27,826 nt of DNA. Source: Paulinella micropora (Eukaryota > Cercozoa > Imbricatea > Euglyphida). The first letter of the stretch is position 1. Each line of letters opens with the position of its first letter. The position numbers and the translations under genes were made by a program. Positions 7,073 to 13,902 of the stretch are shown in pieces. Under the pieces are notes generated by a model that worked only from the letters and a program-made list of their open reading frames with translations, was not told the DNA's origin and did not search any database. Where the stretch lies: contig BJOX01000341.1 in assembly GCA_009731375.1 (NCBI GenBank), forward strand, positions 133,039 to 160,864, written 5' to 3'.

Positions 7073-7139
7073 TTTTAAAACTGACAAGATTTAAAACTTT
7101 GCTACCTCCTTGGACCTAAAAAACTTTGGACCTAAAAAA
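7073..7139. promoter_or_regulatory. Divergent promoter region with TTTTAAAACT elements and a 16-bp tandem repeat
   Basis: The spacer between the divergent genes at 7029 (minus) and 7139 (plus) contains TTTTAAAACT at 7073-7082 and ATTTAAAACTTT at 7089-7100. A 16-bp-period tandem repeat of TTGGACCTAAAAA follows at 7110-7122 and 7126-7138, the second copy running straight into the ATG at 7139. The arrangement suggests a shared control region for the clamp and the SSB-like gene. The functional claim is inference. Confidence 0.5.
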
Positions 7140-8086
7140 TGTTCAGCTGGAAAACCAAAGTACGAGGAGTAGCATTCAAGCGTGCGATCGACAGCATCGC
7201 TCCCCTACTGCTCGAGGGCAGGGTCGTGTGCAACAAGAAGACAGGCCTCGATCTCTGTGGCATCAGCGACTCCCTCTCCGTCCATTATCACGTGGACTTT
7301 GAGGGAGACGAGGTCACCGGCTTCAAGGATGAAGTAGACTTCGTCCTGGATCTGAAGGAGACCAGCGCGTGGCTCCAGGTGCTCCGGGTTGGCATGACAC
7401 TCGAACTCTCGCTCGACAGCAACGGCCTCCGCCTCGTCTTCCATAATGAGCTCAAGACCTTTGAGCACGAGACGAAACTCAGCAACTTGTGCATGCCCGT
7501 CGATTTCGTGATGCTGACCAAGGACAAGTCCCAATGCGACCTCCTGGTCGACGTCTCTAGCCCTGCCCTCGCTGCCGTAGTCAAGCACCACAGCAAGTCA
7601 AGTACTCACTGCAGCATCTCGACCGAAGGCAACAAGGTCATCTTCAAGTCTGTACTCCGCGCCGTCGATCCGATCAAGGCCTCATGCACTACGCTTTCGG
7701 GTGCGGTCTCCCTGACCGAACTCGCCACGCCGTCCTTCACCGTTAGGCCGGCTGTCATTGGCATAGCGTCCTTTCCGGAGGGAGAGATCTACCCGCTGGA
7801 CGTGATCAAGACCGTGATGAAGGCCTACGGTTTTCACGACAAGAAGAAGGGCCGCGTCATTATCGCCGTTGATCACGATATGCACAGGATGACCCTTATC
7901 TTCAAGAACGACCTCTCTTCTTGGCTCGTGTTCCATGTCCTTGGGGTCGACGACGGCGTTGAAAGGTCTACCTCCGATGCCTCGACCGTCGTCTTGGATA
8001 GCCCCGTGCCGGCTCCGGTAATAAAAAGGAAGAAGAAGAAACAGAAGACGACGACAGAAGCTGCATACCCTGAAGACGCTGAATAG
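7139..8086 (+). CDS. PCNA-like DNA sliding clamp
   Basis: This 315-residue protein is close to the size of PCNA (about 260) plus a C-terminal tail. The N-terminus has the clamp-like pattern of a helix (FKRAIDSIAPLL), short strands, then GLDLCGISDSLSVHYHV. That corresponds to the PCNA segment where the Gl-x-l-x-amD-s-x-V motif lies. A second domain begins near residue 130 after the connector-like PVDFVML, and later FPEGEIYPLDVIKTVMKAY and MTLIFKND look like the final clamp helix and strand. The tail (about 297-305) is KRKKKKQK, a likely nuclear localisation or DNA-binding stretch. A clamp would act with the replication enzymes; sequence divergence is high. Its 3' end overlaps the convergent VLTF2-like gene by 119 bp. 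Confidence 0.55.
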   Translation: MFSWKTKVRGVAFKRAIDSIAPLLLEGRVVCNKKTGLDLCGISDSLSVHYHVDFEGDEVTGFKDEVDFVLDLKETSAWLQVLRVGMTLELSLDSNGLRLVFHNELKTFEHETKLSNLCMPVDFVMLTKDKSQCDLLVDVSSPALAAVVKHHSKSSTHCSISTEGNKVIFKSVLRAVDPIKASCTTLSGAVSLTELATPSFTVRPAVIGIASFPEGEIYPLDVIKTVMKAYGFHDKKKGRVIIAVDHDMHRMTLIFKNDLSSWLVFHVLGVDDGVERSTSDASTVVLDSPVPAPVIKRKKKKQKTTTEAAYPEDAE

Positions 8087-8513
8087 CCTTCATGGACCTT
8101 AGGAGAGTGAATGGTTTGCCTTGTCTCTTACTAATAAAGTGCATTTGATGACTCTGCCTCTGCATGTACGGCGCCTCGATAGGCTTAACTCCTCCTACCG
8201 ACCGGAACTCGTCGATAGTCATGACGCCTCCAAAGGTATAGAGGTTGTGTATGTGTGGCGCCGGCCTCAATACTTCGCACCGGAAATTGACTCGTGACAT
8301 ACACCTGAAGAGTTCTTTTGCCCTCTCGTGTCTGAGCCCAGTCATTGAGTTGTCTATGTACGCGGCCGCACAGGCCAGCGAGCAGAAGAAGCCGAAGACG
8401 TGCATAGTTGCGTCCTCCTCGTCCTGGCAGATAGGGATCGCACAGTACTCGCCATTCTCCGACTTGTGGACGCAGTACCAACAGACTCCGGTGTAGCTTG
8501 GATAGCGTTGCAT
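7968..8513 (-). CDS. VLTF2-like late transcription factor with MYM/FCS zinc finger
   Basis: This 181-residue protein begins with a MYM/FCS-type zinc finger: CWYC at residues 11-14, a CAIPICQDEE segment, then GFFCSLACAAAY with C44 and C48. The next part reads CEVLRPAPHIHNLYTFGG and MTIDEFR (roughly residues 79-103). The order PAP..L..FGG..(t/s)IxxFR is what I know from VLTF2 homologues (poxvirus A1L family) of nucleocytoviruses, which activate late gene transcription. The C-terminus is a Ser-rich then Arg-rich tail that overlaps the clamp gene by 119 bp tail to tail. It diverges from the VLTF3-like gene, with starts 118 bp apart, which strengthens both calls. Confidence 0.75.
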   Translation of the reverse strand: MQRYPSYTGVCWYCVHKSENGEYCAIPICQDEEDATMHVFGFFCSLACAAAYIDNSMTGLRHERAKELFRCMSRVNFRCEVLRPAPHIHNLYTFGGVMTIDEFRSVGGVKPIEAPYMQRQSHQMHFISKRQGKPFTLLRSMKAIQRLQGMQLLSSSSVSSSSFLLPEPARGYPRRRSRHRR

Positions 8514-8552
8514 TTTTCTTTTCTTCTCTTTTATGATTGGTACGGTACCGAA

Positions 8553-8562
8553 GTTTTAAAAC
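8553..8562. promoter_or_regulatory. GTTTTAAAAC palindrome in the VLTF2/VLTF3 divergent spacer
   Basis: A perfect 10-bp palindrome lies between the divergent starts at 8513 and 8631. The TTTTAAAA core recurs near 7073, 9446, 25067 and 25988, nearly always just upstream of a gene. It could be a virus-specific promoter element; the symmetry would suit the divergent arrangement. This is inference from recurrence only. Confidence 0.4.
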
Positions 8563-8630
8563 AGCTGTGAGAGGTGGGGGAAGTTTTGAAAGCCACTTGT
8601 CCACACACACAAAATTTTTCTTCTTCTATA

Positions 8631-9482
8631 ATGACTTGCGTGGATGAGTGTGACTTTGTCTTTTGCCTCGAGACCTCCGGCACGTACTGCAGAGTATGTG
8701 GTGTAGTGAAATACCAGAACGCACTGTATGGCCCCCAGTGGTTGGTGAACGGGAGCTTGATATCCGACCAAGGGGCGATTGCACAGCAGGTGAAGCGCCA
8801 AGGAGGGTACACCCGAATCTCGCGCTTCCGGGAAGTGTATCGTTCGATTTTCAATATGACTTCGACCCGGTCGAGGAAGAGCCTGGCCTCTACCACTACG
8901 ACCGCGAGGGCGAAGGAACTCATAGCCAAGTACCGAGTTCCCCACGCTGCACTCAACCCGGCCCGTCTCCGGTACCTGTTCAAGAAGGAAAGCGAGCCTC
9001 CCCTCCAGTGGCACGTGGCGAACCAGCTGTGCTGGAAGATCGCAGGAAAGAGACCAAGCAGGCCCGAGCTAGACCCAGAGACAGTAGCCAGCCTCGAAAA
9101 CCTCTTCTCGCAAGTCGACAGGGCCTGGCCCAAGGTTCGTGGTCAGCTCATGGCTTCCTTCGGCTGGTACAGGGTCTGTTTTATCAACTACACGAGCCTT
9201 CTGAGCTTCCTGCTTCGGCAGCTGGGAAAGGACGAAGAGGCAGAGTTCGTGCCACAACTGAAACAAGGAGAGTCCATCCATCGCCAGAACGCCATGATCG
9301 CGGCGGTCTGCGCCGAACTACAGTGGGAATACCTTCCCCTCGCGGGCAACATACTCAGCGTAGCGGAAGGAGGAGTCGCGCGTCCATACGAATCGCACCT
9401 CCTCGGCCGGCCCAGGAAGAGAGCGGCAGCAGAGACTGCTGCGGGTTTTAAAACTGTGAAAAAAATTAAAATAGTATCATAG
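8631..9482 (+). CDS. VLTF3-like late transcription factor
   Basis: The ATG at 8631 follows TTCTTCTATA and gives 283 residues. An earlier in-frame ATG at 8574 would add 19 residues across the A/T-rich leader, so 8631 is preferred. The N-terminus carries cysteines at 3, 7, 12, 20 and 23 (TYCRVCG), a zinc-ribbon-like start typical of VLTF3 (poxvirus A2L family). The middle contains QWHVANQLCWKIAGKRP (about 122-138). The C-terminal half has RVCFINYTSLLSFLLRQLGK (182-201), followed by a block ending in CAELQWEYLPLAG (about 234-246). This matches the recalled VLTF3 pattern of an R-x-x-FxNY..LL segment then a W..ic..L.W..P segment. VLTF3 is one of the core markers of the nucleocytovirus lineage. Confidence 0.75.
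   Translation: MTCVDECDFVFCLETSGTYCRVCGVVKYQNALYGPQWLVNGSLISDQGAIAQQVKRQGGYTRISRFREVYRSIFNMTSTRSRKSLASTTTTARAKELIAKYRVPHAALNPARLRYLFKKESEPPLQWHVANQLCWKIAGKRPSRPELDPETVASLENLFSQVDRAWPKVRGQLMASFGWYRVCFINYTSLLSFLLRQLGKDEEAEFVPQLKQGESIHRQNAMIAAVCAELQWEYLPLAGNILSVAEGGVARPYESHLLGRPRKRAAAETAAGFKTVKKIKIVS
9445..9454. promoter_or_regulatory. GTTTTAAAAC palindrome upstream of the telomere resolvase
   Basis: The same 10-bp palindrome as at 8553 lies inside the last codons of the VLTF3-like gene, 49 bp before the ATG at 9504. It is followed by A-rich sequence (GAAAAAAATTAAAA), again placing this element just upstream of a gene start. Confidence 0.4.
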
Positions 9483-9503
9483 TCTTTTTTAATCACATTA
9501 AGA

Positions 9504-12410
9504 ATGGCAACTAGTGACATCGGTGTCTATCTCCGGAATAAGGGCGGCCTAGTACTAGCCGGCCAGCAGCTACCGGTCCAGCTCTTTCCTTCCAGGAAAT
9601 GGGAGCTTAAGTCAGAACAGCCCGGTGCGTGGAAGGCTCCCCCTAACTATGAACAGATCAGGGACGCCTTCGAGGTCACGCTCGATGACGTGAGCAAGAA
9701 GAAGAATCCTAAGCCTCTGCCCCCTCGGACACACATGGACGAGTACTGGAACGAGAAAAAGCACAGAGCCCTGTGGCTCGAGCTAAGAAACGCTTTCATC
9801 ACTTCCCTTCGCGAACTAAAGAGGATGGATGACGAAGGTGCGGGCAAGAACATACAGACCTTGCTGAGGCTGACCGCTTTCGGTATCGATGTCTGGAATT
9901 GCGATGACATCCAGGGTGACATGAAGGTCGTTATCCCCGACAACCGTGATGATCCCAGGCGATTCGCCGTCCGTGATCCTGACGCGGAGAAGACTGCCAA
10001 GCTCTCCAGCGCCGTAAACATGTACAAGGGCATTGCCTGTGCGGGCGGTGCGGGTAAGAAGAACCCTGGTCTCGAGAGGGCCAGGTTCACCCTCGAGAAT
10101 CGCGACGCCGACAAGAAGAACCGCTTCCACATACCTCTGATCCACGAGGATGACAAGGTCAGCGAAGATGTCAAAGAATACACCGTCGGTGGATACCTAT
10201 TCAAGAACTTGCTCGACGACGAGCGCGAGGCGAAGCTGCAGTGGGACTTAGAGCACAACAAGAAGCCAGAGTCGGATGACTGCATAGAGTGTCTGGAGGG
10301 CAAGAAAAGCTTCTGGATGTGCCTGCTCTACTGGTGCAGGAACTTCTTGATCCTCAGGGACGACATCGACGATCACGTACAGTTCGTGAACGAGCTGCTT
10401 GATGCCGCGTATCCTATGGCCAAGACTAGGGCTCCCATTAACAAGGAGTTCTTCAACTGGCTGCACGGCGGCACGCCAGAACTAGCGAAAGCCTACAACA
10501 ACAAGCAGTTCTCCATGTCGCCCTACGGCCAGGAGTTCGGCCAGTACATGTTTGGCATGGGCTTCTTCATGGACAGAAGCATGAACGAGATCCAGCGGGT
10601 GGTCGAGGCGGAGATCTCTCGCCGGAAGCAGCAGTACACGCACATGATCAACCACGACGTCTGGCTGCGCCTTCTCAGCAGCATGTACCGCAGGCTCATG
10701 GAAGAGACTGTCGAGTGGGAACGCGCGGTCACTAATAACCCGCACTATGACGCAGGCGCGGCCGGCTCGATGCGGCTGGACGGCAAGGACGACGTGCTGC
10801 TTGTCCAAGGCCAAGAGGTACATTTGGGAGAAGAAGAAGGCTCTGCTGCAGACGACACTGAGCCGCCGGAGCCGCCCGCAGAGGTCATCGAGCACAAGCT
10901 CAACGACAACTTCCCTTACGGCGAGATCAAGGACCTGGAGATCCAGCCTTACCCTACCAAGAAGACGTACGCCTACTTCGACCCCCAGAACTTCGCGCCC
11001 TCGGCGGACGTGCCTTCCTGGGCTTGGCAGGCCGTCTTCCTGATGGCGGTGACCGGCGCGCGTGGTATCGAGGTCGTCAAGTTCAGCGATTTCGGCCTGC
11101 TTAGCAAAGACAAAGTGAAAGCCGAGCAGCTCGATACCGTCCGCGGCCTGTCGCTGACGAGGTACGTAGCCCAGCGCAAGATAGCTAAACGGAAGGCCAA
11201 GTTCGAGGCCAAAGAAAAGATGGTGCCTGTCGAGTTCAACCCTCGTACCGTCGCCAAGCCGGTCGCTATGCTCGACGTCAACGCGTACGACATCGTGCGC
11301 ATCTGGAGGCACATGCGGGCGAACATCGAGCTGCACCTACTGCACAGAAAACTCTTCAACCCGAACAAGCCCATCAACAAGTTCAACCGGCCCGCGACGG
11401 ATACCGACAGCTGGACTTCCGCTGACACCAAGGACCTCACGCGGATTGTTACGCGCGGATTCAATAAGAGCGACGGCAAGGGCACGGAGGTCGACGCGGT
11501 AGACGAAGTCTTTGACGAGGACGGCGGTACCGAGAAGAAGAAACCAGGCCCTAAGAAGAAGAAGAAGGATGCCGAAGGCGACGAGGAGGGCGGCGGCGAA
11601 GAGGAGCCCGACGACGCAGAGATACCCAGTGGCAAGTACGGGAACTTCCAGGCGATGTGGGACCGCGTGCCGGAGGACGAGAAGGAGAACATGATGATTA
11701 CGCAGGCACTCTCCAACCCCGATATCATGAAGCTGCTGCGTGGCGCGGGCCTAGTGAACGCCTATAACCGGATGATTGACTTGTACACGGGCGCCGTACG
11801 GTCTGACCTCGACGACACCCTGAAGCCTCTGCCACGGGGCACGTTGCACATGCTGCGGACGATCTATGCCAACAGCGCCTACGAGCTCTTCGGCAGCAAC
11901 GTCAACATCGGGAAATCCGTGTTCCTGAACATGGTACTTGCGCACGAGTCCAACAACCTCAATTCTCAACTCTTCTACCAGAAAGTGCACATGTACACGA
12001 ACTACAAGGCAGTCGACGTTCTCCCTATGAACATACTGAGGGTTCTCAACGAGATCCAGAAGACCAGGCGAGACTTGGAGAATGACGTCAGACGGTACCT
12101 GAAGAGGCTGCGCACTGCAGAAGTCTCTGCCGCTGGCAAGCACGCCGCGGCTGTCCTTTTCTTTGAGGAGAACGCGGCAGATCACAGGGAAGAGCTCGCG
12201 AATTCCCAGAGCTTCTGGCGCGGGCCGGGCGGGAAAAGATTTACCAAGCGGCAAGCGAAAAAGTACGTAGCAGCAGCAAATGCCGTTTTTTCCCGTGCGG
12301 CTTCCGAGCCAGTAGAAACGGCTGGCCAACTTTTCAGAGAACTTGTTTACCAGAACCACCACAAAAAAAAGAAGCTTAACAACGATGATGACGCTAAGGA
12401 CGACTCCTGA
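9504..12410 (+). CDS. Protelomerase-like giant tyrosine recombinase (telomere resolvase)
   Basis: This 968-residue protein is the largest in the window. The catalytic half shows tyrosine-recombinase landmarks. An arginine lies in AVTGARGIEVVKF (R520). A Lys/Arg-rich beta region (TRYVAQRKIAKRK) follows, leading into VPVEFN. Box II is HMLRTIYANSAYELF (H782, R785), then LAHESNN with H814, and SQLFYQKV with the putative nucleophile Y825. Box II matches the R-x-IY-x-x-x-AY phrase and the C-terminal SQLxY matches the TQLHY-like phrase of protelomerases such as TelN and TelK, more closely than ordinary integrases. Those enzymes cut a palindromic site and reseal DNA into hairpin ends. A Lys/Asp/Glu-rich low-complexity insert lies near residues 668-708. 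The ~500-residue N-terminal region is unrecognised but could match the large N-terminal domains of resolvases. The 3' end overlaps the start of the KilA-N-like gene by 26 bp. Confidence 0.68.
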   Translation: MATSDIGVYLRNKGGLVLAGQQLPVQLFPSRKWELKSEQPGAWKAPPNYEQIRDAFEVTLDDVSKKKNPKPLPPRTHMDEYWNEKKHRALWLELRNAFITSLRELKRMDDEGAGKNIQTLLRLTAFGIDVWNCDDIQGDMKVVIPDNRDDPRRFAVRDPDAEKTAKLSSAVNMYKGIACAGGAGKKNPGLERARFTLENRDADKKNRFHIPLIHEDDKVSEDVKEYTVGGYLFKNLLDDEREAKLQWDLEHNKKPESDDCIECLEGKKSFWMCLLYWCRNFLILRDDIDDHVQFVNELLDAAYPMAKTRAPINKEFFNWLHGGTPELAKAYNNKQFSMSPYGQEFGQYMFGMGFFMDRSMNEIQRVVEAEISRRKQQYTHMINHDVWLRLLSSMYRRLMEETVEWERAVTNNPHYDAGAAGSMRLDGKDDVLLVQGQEVHLGEEEGSAADDTEPPEPPAEVIEHKLNDNFPYGEIKDLEIQPYPTKKTYAYFDPQNFAPSADVPSWAWQAVFLMAVTGARGIEVVKFSDFGLLSKDKVKAEQLDTVRGLSLTRYVAQRKIAKRKAKFEAKEKMVPVEFNPRTVAKPVAMLDVNAYDIVRIWRHMRANIELHLLHRKLFNPNKPINKFNRPATDTDSWTSADTKDLTRIVTRGFNKSDGKGTEVDAVDEVFDEDGGTEKKKPGPKKKKKDAEGDEEGGGEEEPDDAEIPSGKYGNFQAMWDRVPEDEKENMMITQALSNPDIMKLLRGAGLVNAYNRMIDLYTGAVRSDLDDTLKPLPRGTLHMLRTIYANSAYELFGSNVNIGKSVFLNMVLAHESNNLNSQLFYQKVHMYTNYKAVDVLPMNILRVLNEIQKTRRDLENDVRRYLKRLRTAEVSAAGKHAAAVLFFEENAADHREELANSQSFWRGPGGKRFTKRQAKKYVAAANAVFSRAASEPVETAGQLFRELVYQNHHKKKKLNNDDDAKDDS

Positions 12411-12855
12411 TGGCCTGGCGATATCGCTCGTGGATCTGCTTTCCGCTACTTATGGCTGGAACAAGAACGTCTCTGCGCACAGGGTGAAACGCTTTTTACT
12501 GAATAACGACTTCGACAGGACCAAGATCTTCAAGAGCAGGATCAAGGGCCGCGGCGTCTCACGCGACGGGACTTGGGTGTGCAGTGACAAAGGGCTCGGG
12601 CTGGAGGTATGCAGGCAAATCAAAAATGGGGTCGGTGAGCCACGGGGGGAGTACCGGACAGCCAGAAAGAGGCAGGCAGCGCTCTCGGCAGTACCCGAAG
12701 CTCCAGACACACTCGCGCCTCTCGCACTCCCGACAGCTACCGAGGATGTCGCATTTACTCTGGACAGCCCTCTCCCTCCCTCCATTGATATAGAACAGGA
12801 ACTGAGCCAATATACGATAGATCATGACTGGGAACGGTTTTTGCTAGACCACTAG
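12385..12855 (+). CDS. KilA-N/APSES-like DNA-binding protein (candidate)
   Basis: The frame is open from 12343, but the ATG pair at 12385/12388 (MMTLRTTPDG) is the more plausible start, giving 156 residues and a 26-bp overlap with the upstream gene. Residues ~10-75 contain DLLSATYGW, KRFLLNNDF, and then GRGVSRDGTWVCSDKGLGLE. The small-GTWV-x-GL arrangement is what KilA-N/APSES domains show near their end. Such domains bind DNA and are common single-copy or expanded regulators in large DNA viruses. The C-terminal half is Pro/Ala-rich with an acidic end. This is the complete copy; a truncated duplicate at 13468-13878 is an assembly artefact, with a single base change (C at 12712, A at 13735; Leu to Ile). 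Confidence 0.5.
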   Translation: MMTLRTTPDGLAISLVDLLSATYGWNKNVSAHRVKRFLLNNDFDRTKIFKSRIKGRGVSRDGTWVCSDKGLGLEVCRQIKNGVGEPRGEYRTARKRQAALSAVPEAPDTLAPLALPTATEDVAFTLDSPLPPSIDIEQELSQYTIDHDWERFLLDH

Positions 12856-12879
12856 AACTTTTAATTAAAAACTTTTCTT
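12856..12879. promoter_or_regulatory. Convergent A/T-rich spacer with TTTTAATTAAAA palindrome
   Basis: Between the convergent stops of the KilA-N-like gene and the ATPase gene lies AACTTTTAATTAAAAACTTT, containing the perfect 12-bp palindrome TTTTAATTAAAA. Being tail to tail, it is more likely a transcript-end or polyadenylation-related signal than a promoter. The same spacer recurs at 13879 through the duplication. Confidence 0.35.
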
Positions 12880-13457
12880 TTATCGTGTCTGTGGAAAGTT
12901 TATCACTACTGCCGGCGACGGTCTGCGGGTCGGTGGAGAGAGGTGTGGCATCTCGCTCTCCATCTTCACCCTATTAAGTGTCCTCGCACTCGCCTTGGGC
13001 GACTCTTCCTTCTGAGGGCTTCCCTTGAAAAGCTCTTGCTTCACGCTCTCCTCCTTGACAACAGTAGCGAAGCCCGGACCCGACCACATGTAGGTGGGCT
13101 CGTCTTCCTCGAGCTTTGCTCTTTTGAGCGCTCTCTCTTCCTCATCGTACAGGCCCTTTGCGAGCTTCTCTGCTTCCTTGGCGTCCCGCTCGACCTTCAT
13201 CAGCACCTCTATGTCTTTAGCAAGGAGCGTCTCCTTCTTCAGCCTCTGCCTGGCCATATCCGCAAAGAACAGTTGCTTCCTGAGCTTGTCCTGGTGCTTG
13301 CCAGGCGCGAGGTGCATCCAGGCGGGGATCTGGTAGCCTAGCTCTTGCTGTCTCCTTTCCCTCCTCTTCTCTTGCTCCGTCTTCTCGTCTTTAGGCATGT
13401 CAGGGCCTTTCAGGATGACGAGGCCGTCGGGCAGCTTCGCCGGCGCGAGGACGGACA
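12880..13457 (-). pseudogene. Duplicate 3' fragment of the packaging ATPase (assembly artefact)
   Basis: This minus-strand segment is the C-terminal ~190 residues of the ATPase and is identical in content to 13903-14480. It ends abruptly at the N10 gap with no start codon. It belongs to direct duplication 1 and should not be counted as a second gene. Confidence 0.85.
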
Positions 13458-13467
13458 NNNNNNNNNN
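13458..13467. other. Sequence gap (10 N) at duplication 1
   Basis: This placeholder joins two contig ends that overlap by 1013 bp. Reading frames drawn through it, such as a plus-strand frame 13345-13878, are chimeras of an antisense ATPase frame and the KilA-N-like gene. Confidence 0.97.
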
Positions 13468-13878
13468 GCTACTTATGGCTGGAACAAGAACGTCTCTGCG
13501 CACAGGGTGAAACGCTTTTTACTGAATAACGACTTCGACAGGACCAAGATCTTCAAGAGCAGGATCAAGGGCCGCGGCGTCTCACGCGACGGGACTTGGG
13601 TGTGCAGTGACAAAGGGCTCGGGCTGGAGGTATGCAGGCAAATCAAAAATGGGGTCGGTGAGCCACGGGGGGAGTACCGGACAGCCAGAAAGAGGCAGGC
13701 AGCGCTCTCGGCAGTACCCGAAGCTCCAGACACAATCGCGCCTCTCGCACTCCCGACAGCTACCGAGGATGTCGCATTTACTCTGGACAGCCCTCTCCCT
13801 CCCTCCATTGATATAGAACAGGAACTGAGCCAATATACGATAGATCATGACTGGGAACGGTTTTTGCTAGACCACTAG
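13468..13878 (+). pseudogene. Duplicate of the KilA-N-like gene lacking its N-terminus (assembly artefact)
   Basis: This repeats 12445-12855 with one base change (Leu to Ile in the APDT-x-APL segment). It starts at the N10 gap and has no start codon of its own, consistent with a contig that began inside the gene. Confidence 0.85.
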
Positions 13879-13902
13879 AACTTTTAATTAAAAACTTTTC
13901 TT

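Noticed and set aside
8663-9451. A 262-residue frame in the VLTF3-like gene
   Set aside because: It is Pro/Arg/Ser-rich and out of frame; the frame from 8631 carries the conserved zinc and helical blocks.
10482-11336. A 284-residue minus-strand frame within the telomere resolvase gene
   Set aside because: It is rich in Arg/Val/Leu/His with no motif, as expected of an antisense frame of a G+C-rich gene; the sense frame has a full set of catalytic residues.
9504-12410. Simple integrase or Crypton-type recombinase for host integration
   Set aside because: Not fully excluded, but the box II and C-terminal phrases and the large N-terminal region are closer to telomere resolvases; kept as the main alternative in the findings.
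13345-13878. A 177-residue plus-strand frame running through the gap at 13458
   Set aside because: Its first part is antisense to the ATPase and its second part is the KilA-N-like gene; it is a chimera bridged by N.
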